Below are positions 26,445 through 37,131 of a stretch of DNA of 64,000 bases, piece by piece. How positions within the stretch are numbered: position 1 is the stretch's first letter; each line of letters opens with the position of its first letter. The notes beneath the pieces were generated by a model, which worked only from the letters and a program-made list of their open reading frames with translations, did not search any database and was not told the DNA's origin. The position numbers and the translations under genes are program-made. This stretch comes from Acidimicrobiia bacterium (GTDB lineage: Bacteria; Actinomycetota; Acidimicrobiia; Acidimicrobiales; Poriferisodalaceae). Location: the NCBI GenBank assembly GCA_022820505.1, contig JAJEFK010000061.1, positions 1 to 64,000 of the forward strand. Reading direction: 5' to 3'.

Positions 26445-26540
26445 TCAGCGGTTGCGACGCTGGTAGCGCGTCCGCCGCAGCATCTTGCGGTGCTTCTTCT
26501 TGCGCATCCGCTTGCGGCGCTTCTTGACCAGCGATCCCAT
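26445..26540 (-). CDS. 30S ribosomal protein bS22 (AURKAIP1/COX24 domain)
   Basis: 31-residue, strongly basic peptide (MGSLVKKRRKRMRKKKHRKM then LRRTRYQRRNR). It is nearly superimposable on the actinobacterial bS22 family, which binds the small subunit near the decoding region in mycobacterial structures. It is too short for most gene finders. It is transcribed against its neighbours, from between ispE and tRNA-Gln, and should have its own promoter in 26541..26600. Confidence 0.92.
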   Translation of the reverse strand: MGSLVKKRRKRMRKKKHRKMLRRTRYQRRNR

Positions 26541-26616
26541 GGAGAGCCGAACGCTAGCGCCTCCGAGGGGCACTGCCACGAGCCGAATTCGTGACGATGG
26601 CGCCGAAGCGGGTCGC

Positions 26617-26622
26617 TACCCT
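26617..26622 (+). promoter_or_regulatory. Possible -10 box upstream of tRNA-Gln
   Basis: TACCCT lies 37 nt before the mature 5' end of the tRNA, a plausible distance for a short precursor leader. No clear -35 was seen. Confidence 0.4.
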
Positions 26623-26659
26623 CGATCCACAGGCAGCCCGCCTGCTGAGACCGGCGCTA

Positions 26660-26731
26660 TCGGGGATCGTTCAATTGGTAGGACATCGGGTTTTGGTCCC
26701 GGCAATGGAGGTTCGAGTCCTCCTCCCCGAA
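26660..26731 (+). tRNA. tRNA-Gln (anticodon TTG)
   Basis: A full cloverleaf can be drawn: acceptor TCGGGGA with TCCCCGA, D arm GTTC with GGAC, anticodon stem TCGGG with CCCGG around loop TTTTGGT (TTG at 26693-26695), and T arm GGAGG-TTCGAGT-CCTCC. The CCA end is not encoded. Confidence 0.95.
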
Positions 26732-26742
26732 CACTTGGTTTC

Positions 26743-27552
26743 ATGCGGCGAACCAGCACGATGCCGCCTGACCCGATGACGTCAGGCCCCATGACGCCGC
26801 CGTGCGCGGCCGTCGTGCTCGCAGCGGGTGCCGGTACCCGCATGGGCTCGGACCTGCCGAAGCCGCTCCACCTGATCGGTGGCCGTGCCATGGTGCTGCG
26901 AGTGCTTGATGCCTTGGCTGCAGTCGACGCGGCGCCGGTCGTGGTGGTGGTCGGGCACGGCGCAGCTCAGGTCCGCGAGGCCGTCGGGGCCGAAGCGCCC
27001 CAAGCCGACCGGCTGATGTTCGCGACACAACCGGCCCAGCTCGGCACCGGCGACGCAGCACGCGTGGGTCTGTCCGCGTTGGATCGGCACCCAGACGCCA
27101 GCGATGTCCTGGTGTTGCCAGGCGACACGCCGTTGCTGCGAGCGACGACGCTGCGGCACGTCGTCGCTGAGCGACGCCGCGCCGGTGCCGCCGCCAGCTT
27201 GCTGACGGCTCACGTCAGCGATCCCACCGGCTATGGACGCATCGTGCGTGACGCGGCCGGCCTGACGGTCGTCGAGCAACGCGATGCGACGCCATCGGTG
27301 GCGCAGATCAACGAGATCAATGCCGGCGTGTACTGCTTCGACGCGGCCAAGCTGCGCCAGGTGCTGCCGCAGCTGCGTCTCGCAAACGCCGCCTCTGAGT
27401 ACTACCTCCCCGACGCCATCGGCCTGCTCGCCCGCAGCGGCGAATCGATCACCGCGGTGGCTCTCGACGACGCATCTGAAGCGATGGGCGTGAACGACGC
27501 CGATCAGCTCGCGGCCTGCGAAGCGGCGCTGGCTGCGCGCACAAGCCGCTGA
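26743..27552 (+). CDS. glmU: GlmU-like UDP-N-acetylglucosamine pyrophosphorylase (single domain)
   Basis: About 269 residues of nucleotidyltransferase fold: VVLAAGAGTRMGSDLPKPLH near residue 25, LPGDTPLLR, TGYGRIVRD, VEQRDA and INEINAGVYCFD. It forms UDP-GlcNAc for the cell wall. Full-length GlmU adds a left-handed beta-helix acetyltransferase domain; this protein stops before it, so the acetyltransferase step must be done elsewhere. Position before prs supports glmU ancestry. In-frame ATGs at 26743, 26761, 26776 and 26791 are all possible starts, with no strong ribosome site. Confidence 0.82.
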   Translation: MRRTSTMPPDPMTSGPMTPPCAAVVLAAGAGTRMGSDLPKPLHLIGGRAMVLRVLDALAAVDAAPVVVVVGHGAAQVREAVGAEAPQADRLMFATQPAQLGTGDAARVGLSALDRHPDASDVLVLPGDTPLLRATTLRHVVAERRRAGAAASLLTAHVSDPTGYGRIVRDAAGLTVVEQRDATPSVAQINEINAGVYCFDAAKLRQVLPQLRLANAASEYYLPDAIGLLARSGESITAVALDDASEAMGVNDADQLAACEAALAARTSR

Positions 27553-27610
27553 GCATCCGCTGCACAGCCAATAATGCCTGAATCTCCGGGGTTCCGGCGG
27601 TGCGGTCGGG

Positions 27611-27616
27611 TAGTCT
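27611..27616 (+). promoter_or_regulatory. Possible -10 box of prs
   Basis: TAGTCT lies in the 200-bp gap before prs and would give a leader of about 135 nt. The match is to the -10 only. Confidence 0.35.
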
Positions 27617-27752
27617 CACAACTGTCGCCGGACTGCTGAACATGCCGCCAAAACCCATTGCCGAGCGTTCTGCCCAATCCCCAGCTAGTGCTGCTGTGAA
27701 GGCGTCTGCGCTGAGCGCGGCGCCCAGGGGACTGCTGCGAAAGGAACACGCA

Positions 27753-28736
27753 ATGGAGCTGGTCACCAAGAAGCGCCTGCACTTGTTCAGCGGCAGGGCG
27801 AATCCGGAGTTGGCGACCGAGATTGCCGAGCAGCTCGGCGTAGAACTCGGTGACCCCGGGCTCATCGACTTCGCCAACGGCGAGATCAAGTGCAAGTTCG
27901 CCGAGTCGATCCGCGGCGGCGACGTGTTCATCATCCAGAGCCATGCCGCCTGCGAGACCATGAGCCCCAACGACGCGATCATGGAGCAGCTCATCATGGT
28001 CGACGCCGCCCGGCGCGCTTCGGCCAAGCGCATCACCGCAGTGGCGCCCCTGTACGGGTATGCCCGCCAGGATCGCAAGGCAGCCGGCCGCGAGCCGATC
28101 ACAGCACGCCTGCTGGCCGACCTGTTCACGGTGGCCGGGGCCGAGCGTCTCGTGTCGATCGACCTGCACAGCGGCCAGATCCAGGGCTTCTTCGATGGCC
28201 CAGTGGATCATCTGACGGCCGCACCGGTACTCATCGACTACCTATCCGGCGTCATGGGGCCCGACTCGGTGATCGTGTCGCCCGACACCGGCCGCGTGAA
28301 GGTGGCTGAGCGCTACGCGACCCGCCTGGGCTGTGACGTCGCGTCGATCTACAAGCGTCGTGCCACCGACAACGCCAACGAATCAGAGGCGCTCGGCATC
28401 ATGGGCGAGGTGGCGGGCCGCACCTGCGTGATCATCGACGACATGATCGACACCGCGGGCACCATCTGCTCGGCCACCGAGACGCTGGTTGCCAACGGTG
28501 CCGCCGACGTGATGTGCGCCAGCACACACGGCCTGTTCTCCGAGCCGGCCGTGGATCGCTTGAAGAATTCCTCGCTGAGCCAGGTCATCGTCACCAATAC
28601 GGTGCCGATCCCCAGCTCGAAGCAATTCGACAAGCTCGTGGTGCTGAGCGTGGCCGGCGTGTTCGCCGACGCTCTGGAGTCGGTGTTCGAGGACGCATCG
28701 GTGTCGGAGATCTTCGACGGCCAGAACCTGTTCTGA
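27753..28736 (+). CDS. prs: Ribose-phosphate pyrophosphokinase
   Basis: 327-residue PRPP synthetase supplying nucleotide, His and Trp synthesis. Visible features are FANGEIKCKF (ATP loop region), VAPLYGYARQDRK, the signature DLHSGQIQGFF, and the PRPP loop VIIDDMIDTAGTI. ATG 27753 has AAGGAA at 27741-27746; the frame is open for 51 codons upstream, but those lack family similarity. It lies in the glmU-prs-rplY-pth-mfd series typical of actinobacteria. Confidence 0.96.
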   Translation: MELVTKKRLHLFSGRANPELATEIAEQLGVELGDPGLIDFANGEIKCKFAESIRGGDVFIIQSHAACETMSPNDAIMEQLIMVDAARRASAKRITAVAPLYGYARQDRKAAGREPITARLLADLFTVAGAERLVSIDLHSGQIQGFFDGPVDHLTAAPVLIDYLSGVMGPDSVIVSPDTGRVKVAERYATRLGCDVASIYKRRATDNANESEALGIMGEVAGRTCVIIDDMIDTAGTICSATETLVANGAADVMCASTHGLFSEPAVDRLKNSSLSQVIVTNTVPIPSSKQFDKLVVLSVAGVFADALESVFEDASVSEIFDGQNLF

Positions 28737-28822
28737 AGCGGTTCCCCGGGGGCGTCCGCAGTCTGAACCCGTAGGCTGTCTCGTCGCCATCGACTAGGCG
28801 CCCAGTGCTCGAAAGGGCCAGC

Positions 28823-29467
28823 ATGGAACAGCTGAAGCTCATCGCCGAGACCCGCCAGGCCACCGGCTCGGGTCCGTCGCGGCGCCTGCGCGCCGAAGAC
28901 AAGATCCCCGCAGTGATGTACGGCCACGGCAGCGAGCCCGTGTCGATCACGCTGGATCGCCTGCGGTTTCGGGCTGCGCTGAACGCAGCAGGCCCGAATG
29001 CGATCATCACGCTTGAGGTCGAGGGCGAGAACCATCTCACCATCGTCAAGGACATGCAGCGCGACACGATTGCCAATCGCGTCACGCATGTCGATTTCCT
29101 GCTCATCTCGCTCGACGAGCGCCTGGTGGTGGATGTGCCGATCCGGCTGGTCGGCGAGGCAGCGCAGGCGGGTCGCGAAGGCGCGGTGGTGCAGCAGCAG
29201 CTCATGTCGCTGCATGTCGAATCACCCGCCGGGGTGATCCCCCCCGCGTTCGACGTCGACGTGGAATCGCTCTCGCTGGATAACCCCATCCGTGTCAGCG
29301 ATCTCACGCTGCCCGAGGGCATGGAGAGCTTGCTCGACGGCGACACGCTGGTAGCGATCGCACAGCGGACGCGGGCTGCCGTCGCCGCCGAGCAGGTCGA
29401 CGAAGAAGGCGAGCCGGCCGACGCTGAGGCCCTCGACGACGACGACGCCGCCGACGACGAGGACTGA
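28823..29467 (+). CDS. rplY: 50S ribosomal protein L25/general stress protein Ctc
   Basis: 214-residue long form of bL25, which binds 5S rRNA. The N-terminal L25 domain (GSGPSRRLRAEDKIPAVMYG, then VSITLDRLRF) is followed by the CTC beta domain (LLISLDERLVVDVPIRLVGE, EGMESLLDGDTLVAI) and an acidic Asp/Glu tail of about 25 residues. ATG 28823 with AAAGGG at 28812-28817. A TAGGCT box at 28772-28777 may start its own transcript. pth begins 8 bp after the stop. Confidence 0.94.
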   Translation: MEQLKLIAETRQATGSGPSRRLRAEDKIPAVMYGHGSEPVSITLDRLRFRAALNAAGPNAIITLEVEGENHLTIVKDMQRDTIANRVTHVDFLLISLDERLVVDVPIRLVGEAAQAGREGAVVQQQLMSLHVESPAGVIPPAFDVDVESLSLDNPIRVSDLTLPEGMESLLDGDTLVAIAQRTRAAVAAEQVDEEGEPADAEALDDDDAADDED

Positions 29468-29475
29468 ACGACCCA

Positions 29476-30117
29476 GTGTCCGTGTTCCGCCGGGCGGCCG
29501 CGCGGCGGGGAACAGCCGCAGACTGGCTGGTGGTGGGCCTCGGCAATCCCGGCGAGCGCTATGCCGGCAGCCGTCACAACGTCGGGGCAGAGGCCACTGA
29601 ACGCTGGGCCTCGATGCTCCGGTGCGACTTCGCCGTGCAGCGGCGCGAGCACGCCCGGGTGGCACAGGCAACGGTCGGCGAGTGTCGCATCACGCTCGCG
29701 TGCCCGACCACGTTCATGAATGAGAGCGGCCGCAGCGTGGGCGTGCTGGTCAAGCGTCACGGCATCGTCGAGCCGTCGCGACTCGTCATCGTCCACGACG
29801 AGCTCGACCTCGAGCCCGGCCAGGTGCGGCTCAAGTCGGGCGGCGGGATTGCCGGTCACAATGGCTTGGCGTCGATCGCCAACCAGCTCGGCACCCGGGA
29901 CTTCACGCGGCTGCGCATCGGCATCGGCAAGCCGCCGCGGCCCGAAGCTGGCAAGACATGGGTGCTGCAGCGGCCGAGGGGTCACGAGGAACCGTTGATC
30001 GACACAGCCGTGGACCTCGCAGTCGCGGGGCTCGAGGTGCTGGTACGCGACGGCATCGAGGCGGCCATGACCATCACGAATGCTCGCCGGCGGGGACGGG
30101 ATCCCCAAGCCCAGTGA
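29476..30117 (+). CDS. pth: Peptidyl-tRNA hydrolase
   Basis: 213-residue esterase that frees tRNA from drop-off peptidyl-tRNA. Motifs: VGLGNPGERYAGSRHNVG with the catalytic His, the Asn of PTTFMNESG, VIVHDELDLEPGQVRLKSGG with the Asp, and GHNGLASIANQLGT. The start is GTG 29476, and the last four bases are shared with the mfd start. Confidence 0.94.
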   Translation: MSVFRRAAARRGTAADWLVVGLGNPGERYAGSRHNVGAEATERWASMLRCDFAVQRREHARVAQATVGECRITLACPTTFMNESGRSVGVLVKRHGIVEPSRLVIVHDELDLEPGQVRLKSGGGIAGHNGLASIANQLGTRDFTRLRIGIGKPPRPEAGKTWVLQRPRGHEEPLIDTAVDLAVAGLEVLVRDGIEAAMTITNARRRGRDPQAQ

Positions 30118-33100
30118 GCCCGGCGAGCCCAGTGAGCGCAGCACGGCTGCGGGCGCTGACCGAGCGCCTCGGCAAAGACCACGGCTTCGTGTCGATGCTG
30201 GGCCGGTCGTCCGGCTCGATTGCCGTTGCCGAGGGAGCTCGCCCGTTCGTCGCCGCCGGCTTGGCGACACTGGGATCACGCACCCCGATCCTGGTCGTCA
30301 CAGCCACCGCCAACGAGGCTGAGCGCTCTGCCGCCGATCTCCGCACCTGGCTGGGGGATGGGCAGGTAGCGCTGTTCGCAGCGTGGGAGACGCTGCCGTT
30401 CGAGCGCGTGAGCCCCGCAACCGAGACGATGGGTGGCCGGCTGGCGGTGCAGGAGGCGCTGAAGCCGGGCGGCGGCACAGGCGCGCTGGTGGCTGACGTC
30501 GAGGTGCCCGAGGTGATAGTTGCGCCGATTCGGGCGCTGTTGCAGCGGCTGAGCCCGAACGCTGTCAGCGACGAGGCGGCATCGCTGCGCGTGGCACGAG
30601 GCGACCGATGCGACCTTGGCGAGCTGGTGTCGCAGCTCGTGGCGTGGGGCTACCGGCGGGAGCATCAGGTGGAGCATCGCGGCGAGGTTGCGGTGCGCGG
30701 CGGGATCGTGGATGTCTTCTGCCCGACGGCCGACGCGCCGGTGCGCATCGACCTGTGGGGCGACGAGGTGGACCGTCTCACGCAGTTCTCGGTTGCCGAT
30801 CAGCGTTCAGTGGCGGAGCTTGCGCAGACGCGGCTCTACCCGGCACGGGAGATGCGGCCCGATGCCGTCATGCGAGAACGAGCCGCCGCGCTGGCTGTCA
30901 GCGAGCCGTGGTGCGCCGAGCACATGGAGCGCCTCAGCAGGGGCGAGCTCTTCGACGGGATGGAGTCGTGGCTGCCGTGGCTCGCCGCAGATGAGATCGT
31001 GCTGCCGGACTTGCTGGGGCCCGACTCGCTGGTGCTGCTCTGTGAGCCGCGGCGGCTCGCTGATCGTGCCGCCGGCATCAAGGCAGAAACCGATGACCTC
31101 ACGCAGTCGCTGGCAGAGACGTGGGGTCTGCGGAGCCCTGGCCGTGGCCATGAGGGCTGCGATATTGCCCCCGACGATGTCCCGGCTCCGTTCCCGCCGC
31201 TGCATGTCGCATTCGACCGGTTGCTGGCGCACTGCCCCGCAGCGGTGTGGTCGGTCGACTCCACGGCGGCACCCACGGCAGACGGCCATCCTGGGCCGCA
31301 CGTCGCGACCGAGCCATGGCTGCCCGCTGCGGGCGATCCCGAGCGCCTGGTGGCCCAGCTGCGCCGCTTGGTACTGGGCGCGGAGCGGCCCGTCGTTGTC
31401 GTGGGCGCCGAAGGAGACGGTTCCGCTGCTCGGCTCGCGGACACGCTGAGCGCGCACGAAGTGCCCTTGCGCCTGCACACCGAGCCAAGCAGCTTCGACC
31501 TGACGCCCGGCGGCCACGTCGTGGTGGCGCCCCTGGAAGGGGGTTTCATCGCGCCGGCAGCCGGAGTCGCGGTGCTGCCGGAGGCGGAGTTCACCGGACG
31601 CCGCCGGGTCCACCGCGCAGCCCGGCGGCGGACGGGCGTAGCGCCGACGTTCGAAGATCTGAGCGTTGGCGACTTCGTCGTCCATCACCATCACGGCATC
31701 GCCCGCTATGCGGGACTCGTCCGTCGAGCCTTCGGCGACGACGAGCGCGACTACCTCGAGTTGGAGTTCCGGGGGACAGACCGCCTTTACCTGCCCACCG
31801 AGCAGATCGACTTCATCCGCCCCTACATCGGCGGGGAGACGCCCCGGCTCAGCCGCATGGGCGGCAGCGATTTCCAGCGCCAGAAGGCCAAGGTGCGCGC
31901 GGCGGTGGCCGAGATCGCCCAGGAGCTGGTGGTGCTGTACCAGCGACGCATCACCACATCGGGCAATGCGTTCGATCCGGACGGCCTGGGCATGGCAGAG
32001 CTGGCCGACAGCTTCGTCTACACGCCCACGCCCGATCAGCGCCGCACGATCGACGAGGTGCTGGCGGACATGGCAGAGCCTGTGCCCATGGATCGACTCG
32101 TGTGCGGCGACGTCGGCTTCGGCAAGACGGAGGTGGCAGTACGGGCCGCGTTCTGCGCGGTGAGCGCCGGGAAGCAGGCAGCGGTGCTGGTGCCGACCAC
32201 GCTGCTGGCCCAGCAGCACCACCAGACGTTCGCTGAGCGCTACGCCGACCATCCCGTCCGGGTCGAGGTGCTCAGCCGCTTTCTCACGCCCGCCGAACAG
32301 CGCGCAGTGGTCGGCGGGGTCGCCGACGGAACCGTCGATGTGGTGATCGGCACGCACCGGCTGCTGTCGGGCGACGTCAAGTTCAAGAACTTGGGTTTGC
32401 TGGTAGTCGACGAGGAGCAGCGTTTTGGCGTGAGCCACAAGGAGTCCATCAAGCACCTGCGTGCTGAAGTCGATGTGCTGACGCTGACGGCCACGCCCAT
32501 TCCGCGCACGCTCGAGATGGCACTCACCGGCATCCGGGACCTGTCGCTGCTGCAAACGCCGCCCGCCGAGCGCCAGCCCATTCTCACCCACGTCGGCGCG
32601 TACGACGAGCGCGCCGTCAGTGAGGCCATTCGTCGGGAGCTGCTGCGCGAGGGCCAGGTGTTCTTCGTGCACAACCGGGTTGCCGACATCGATGTGGTGG
32701 CGGCGGGCTTGGCAGAACTGGTGCCCGAGGCGCGGATCGCTGTGGCGCACGGCCAGATGGACGAGGGCACGCTGGAGCAGATCGTCATCGATTTCTGGGC
32801 CGGCGCCTACGACGTGCTGGTCTGTACGACCATCATCGAATCGGGCATCGACATGCCGAGCGTCAACACGCTGGTCGTGGATCGCGCGGATCTGCTGGGG
32901 CTCGGGCAGTTGCACCAGATCCGCGGGCGTGTGGGCCGGTCCGGCCAGCGTGCCTACGCATACCTGTTCCACCCTGAGGGCCGTTCGCTGTCCGAAGAGG
33001 CCCATGAGCGACTCCGCACGATCGGCGAGTCCACCGAATTGGGCTCGGGGTACCGGATTGCCATGCGCGACCTTCAGCTGCGCGGCGCGGGCAACCTGCT

Positions 33101-33674
33101 CAGCGGCGTGCAGTCGGGGCACATCGCGGCTGTCGGTTACGACCTCTACTGCGAGCTCGTCAGCGAGGCGGTCGCCTCCTTGAACGGCGAGACACCTGAC
33201 CAGCCTGCGGAGATCGTGATCGACCTGCCCCTGGCGGCACACCTGCCCGACGACTACGTGGCTGACGCTACGGGCCGCCTCGAGGCGTATCGCCGTCTCG
33301 GGGCCGTGACCGAGCTGGTCGAGGTGGCAGACATCGAAGCCGAATGGATCGACCGTTACGGACCTGTCCCCGACGCAGCGCAGACGCTGCTGCACATCGC
33401 GCTGCTGCGCACCGAGTGTCACCGGCTCGGCATGCGAACCGTGGCGTTCGCTCCGGGCCACGACGGCGGCAGGGTGCGCTTCGGGCCGCTCGTGCTCACA
33501 GCGAGCGAGGAGTTGCGCATGCGGCGCATCTGTGCTGGCACGCCGTTCAGCGCGGCCCGGTACAAGGCTGACGACCGGGAGGTGCAGCTGTCGGTCCGTG
33601 CGCTGAAGCCGGCCTCGGTCGGGCACCTGTTCGCCTTCTGCCAGCAGCTGCGGCCCTCGGCTGCATCGGGGTGA
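30114..33674 (+). CDS. mfd: Transcription-repair coupling factor Mfd
   Basis: 1186-residue translocase that removes stalled RNA polymerase and recruits UvrA. UvrB-like domains occupy the first third (ETLPFERVSP, REHQVEHRGEVAVRGGIVDV). The polymerase-interaction domain follows near residue 510 (VGDFVVHHHHGIARYAGL), then the RecG-like motor with GDVGFGKTEVAVRAAF and the DEEQ box (VVDEEQRFGV), TATPIPRTLEMAL, GRVGRSGQRAYAY, and the C-terminal UvrA-blocking domain. GTG 30114 overlaps the pth stop (GTGA); GTG 30132 is an alternative. A long open frame on the opposite strand is a GC-rich artefact. Confidence 0.96.
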   Translation: MSPASPVSAARLRALTERLGKDHGFVSMLGRSSGSIAVAEGARPFVAAGLATLGSRTPILVVTATANEAERSAADLRTWLGDGQVALFAAWETLPFERVSPATETMGGRLAVQEALKPGGGTGALVADVEVPEVIVAPIRALLQRLSPNAVSDEAASLRVARGDRCDLGELVSQLVAWGYRREHQVEHRGEVAVRGGIVDVFCPTADAPVRIDLWGDEVDRLTQFSVADQRSVAELAQTRLYPAREMRPDAVMRERAAALAVSEPWCAEHMERLSRGELFDGMESWLPWLAADEIVLPDLLGPDSLVLLCEPRRLADRAAGIKAETDDLTQSLAETWGLRSPGRGHEGCDIAPDDVPAPFPPLHVAFDRLLAHCPAAVWSVDSTAAPTADGHPGPHVATEPWLPAAGDPERLVAQLRRLVLGAERPVVVVGAEGDGSAARLADTLSAHEVPLRLHTEPSSFDLTPGGHVVVAPLEGGFIAPAAGVAVLPEAEFTGRRRVHRAARRRTGVAPTFEDLSVGDFVVHHHHGIARYAGLVRRAFGDDERDYLELEFRGTDRLYLPTEQIDFIRPYIGGETPRLSRMGGSDFQRQKAKVRAAVAEIAQELVVLYQRRITTSGNAFDPDGLGMAELADSFVYTPTPDQRRTIDEVLADMAEPVPMDRLVCGDVGFGKTEVAVRAAFCAVSAGKQAAVLVPTTLLAQQHHQTFAERYADHPVRVEVLSRFLTPAEQRAVVGGVADGTVDVVIGTHRLLSGDVKFKNLGLLVVDEEQRFGVSHKESIKHLRAEVDVLTLTATPIPRTLEMALTGIRDLSLLQTPPAERQPILTHVGAYDERAVSEAIRRELLREGQVFFVHNRVADIDVVAAGLAELVPEARIAVAHGQMDEGTLEQIVIDFWAGAYDVLVCTTIIESGIDMPSVNTLVVDRADLLGLGQLHQIRGRVGRSGQRAYAYLFHPEGRSLSEEAHERLRTIGESTELGSGYRIAMRDLQLRGAGNLLSGVQSGHIAAVGYDLYCELVSEAVASLNGETPDQPAEIVIDLPLAAHLPDDYVADATGRLEAYRRLGAVTELVEVADIEAEWIDRYGPVPDAAQTLLHIALLRTECHRLGMRTVAFAPGHDGGRVRFGPLVLTASEELRMRRICAGTPFSAARYKADDREVQLSVRALKPASVGHLFAFCQQLRPSAASG

Positions 33675-33732
33675 AGCACTGCCGGCGCGGCCAGCACCTA
33701 GCCTGCCCGCAGTGCGTGCCAGGGGGAGTTCC

Positions 33733-34782
33733 ATGTCTCGACGAGCTGCGCTGCTGGCTCCGCTGGTGCTGGTGGCACTGCTGACCTTCGCATGTGCGGA
33801 CGATGGCGACGTCGTCACCATTCACACTGGGCTCGAACCTGAGCCCGACGCCGAGCTCATTGCCGAGCTCGACACCGACGGCGACGGCGTCGTGTCACGA
33901 GAGGCGGCGCAAGCTGCCGCCACCGAAGCCGAGCGACAAGCGCAAGAGGACGCCGATCGCGCCGAGCGTGACGCGGCGCGCGCAGCTCAAGAAACCGCAT
34001 ATCAAGCGCTGCTCGCCGACGCTGACGCCGTTGCGGCGAGCTTCCCAGGCGGTCAGATCCTCATCGGTGATGTGCGAGCCAACATCGTCGAGTCACCTGT
34101 CACCCTCATGGACGACCCGGAGAACCCGACGCACGAGGAATTCGTGTCCCGGCTCACGTCGATGATCCAGCTGCGCCTCGCCGGCATCGCACTGGACGAA
34201 TCGGGCTTCCCGGTCGACATCGGCCTCCCTGACGCAGAGATCAATGCGCAGGTGCAGGCCCACCTCGAGGGCCCCTTCGAGGAGTTCGCTCAGCAGCGCG
34301 CTATCGAAGACGATCCCAGCATCGAGCGGCTGGCGACGCCTCACTGTGTGAGTGCGCTGGCCGTGACATCCGAGGCCGATGCCGTCGCGGCGTCCGACCG
34401 CGTGCAGGCCGGTGAGCCCCTCGGCGATGTCGCTTCTGCGGTCAATCTGCCCGGACTCACCGAGACTGACGGCACCATCGGCTGCGGCCAGCCCTTCGAT
34501 CTGTTCGGCGGCGGCGAGCTCGCGCTGGCGCTGCTCGAACTGGAGCCCGGCGAGCTGACAGCGCCGCTGTTGCTGCCGTCTGCAGCAAGCCCGACCGGTG
34601 AGCTGTGGGTGGTGCTGCGTGTGGACTCGCTGCGCACCGATGCCACCGATCTCTCGTCGATCGGGCCGTTTGCGGGCCATGTGCTGACGGAGGCCATGTC
34701 CACCTACGAGGTGAACGTCGCCTCGGCGCTCGGCGCATGGAACGCCGGCAACCTGCGGGTGTCGTTGCCGATCCTGCCGTGA
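33733..34782 (+). CDS. Putative lipoprotein with parvulin-like domain
   Basis: 349-residue exported protein with a signal sequence (LLAPLVLVALLTFAC), a Cys at residue 21 in an imperfect lipobox, and a Glu/Ala/Arg-rich coiled segment (about 55 to 90). The C-terminal half resembles SurA/PrsA-type peptidyl-prolyl isomerases: SALAVTSEADAVAASDRVQA, then LELEPGELTAPLLLP and WVVLRVDSL. An EF-hand-like DTDGDGVVSREA sits at about residue 53. Two starts compete: ATG 33733 with AGGGGGAG at 33721-33728, or GTG 33712, 7 nt after a TAGCCT box (33699-33704). It lies between mfd and mazG, a conserved place for an envelope lipoprotein. Confidence 0.68.
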   Translation: MSRRAALLAPLVLVALLTFACADDGDVVTIHTGLEPEPDAELIAELDTDGDGVVSREAAQAAATEAERQAQEDADRAERDAARAAQETAYQALLADADAVAASFPGGQILIGDVRANIVESPVTLMDDPENPTHEEFVSRLTSMIQLRLAGIALDESGFPVDIGLPDAEINAQVQAHLEGPFEEFAQQRAIEDDPSIERLATPHCVSALAVTSEADAVAASDRVQAGEPLGDVASAVNLPGLTETDGTIGCGQPFDLFGGGELALALLELEPGELTAPLLLPSAASPTGELWVVLRVDSLRTDATDLSSIGPFAGHVLTEAMSTYEVNVASALGAWNAGNLRVSLPILP

Positions 34783-34806
34783 GCCGCTGCGTGCGCGGGG
34801 GCAATC

Positions 34807-36641
<1,835 letters not shown>

Positions 36642-36678
36642 CGAGAGCTGTGACCGGAACGACCCACAGCGTGCACGC

Positions 36679-37125
36679 ATGAGCGCACGCGCTGCGGTCA
36701 ATCCAGGCCGCCCCCGTGCAAGCAGCGCCGCGCGGGACGGTGTCGCCGCCGACGCGTCGCCTCAGCGCCGCAGCCGACCCCGACCCCTGGCGGTGCTCAT
36801 CAGCTTGGTCATCGTGGTGAGCGCCGTCGGCCTACTGGCGGTGCTGCTGTTCCCCTGGCAGTCGCTGACGTCTCAGCGGCGCAGCATCGACCACGCCGCC
36901 GACACGCTCGAGCGGCTGCAGGCGGAGACGTCCCACCTGACCGTCCGAGTGGCCGAGGCCAAGGATCCGGTGGTGGTAGAGCGGATTGCGCGTGAGCAGC
37001 TCTCCTTGGTGCGCGAAGGCGACACCCTGTATCGCCTCAATGTGGATCCTGCCGACGTGATCACGCTGCCGCGCTCGTGGCCGCTGCCGGGCGTGGCCCA
37101 CCTGCTCGGCGATGGCGAGGGTTGA
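36679..37125 (+). CDS. DivIC/FtsB-family septum formation initiator
   Basis: 148-residue bitopic division protein. A basic, disordered N-terminus of about 35 residues is followed by one transmembrane helix (VLISLVIVVSAVGLLAVLLF), a coiled coil (DHAADTLERLQAETSHLTVRV) and the typical VERIAREQLSLVREGDTLYRL segment. It likely bridges FtsQ/FtsL at the septum. It lies 37 bp after eno as in many actinobacteria. Normally DUF501 and ppx come next, but here they are about 13 kb away. Confidence 0.88.
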   Translation: MSARAAVNPGRPRASSAARDGVAADASPQRRSRPRPLAVLISLVIVVSAVGLLAVLLFPWQSLTSQRRSIDHAADTLERLQAETSHLTVRVAEAKDPVVVERIAREQLSLVREGDTLYRLNVDPADVITLPRSWPLPGVAHLLGDGEG

Positions 37126-37131
37126 CGTTCG

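Noticed and set aside
30807..33821. About 1000-codon open frame on the minus strand opposite mfd
   Set aside because: Arises from GC-rich codon bias of mfd; no family similarity, and the sense strand carries all Mfd motifs.
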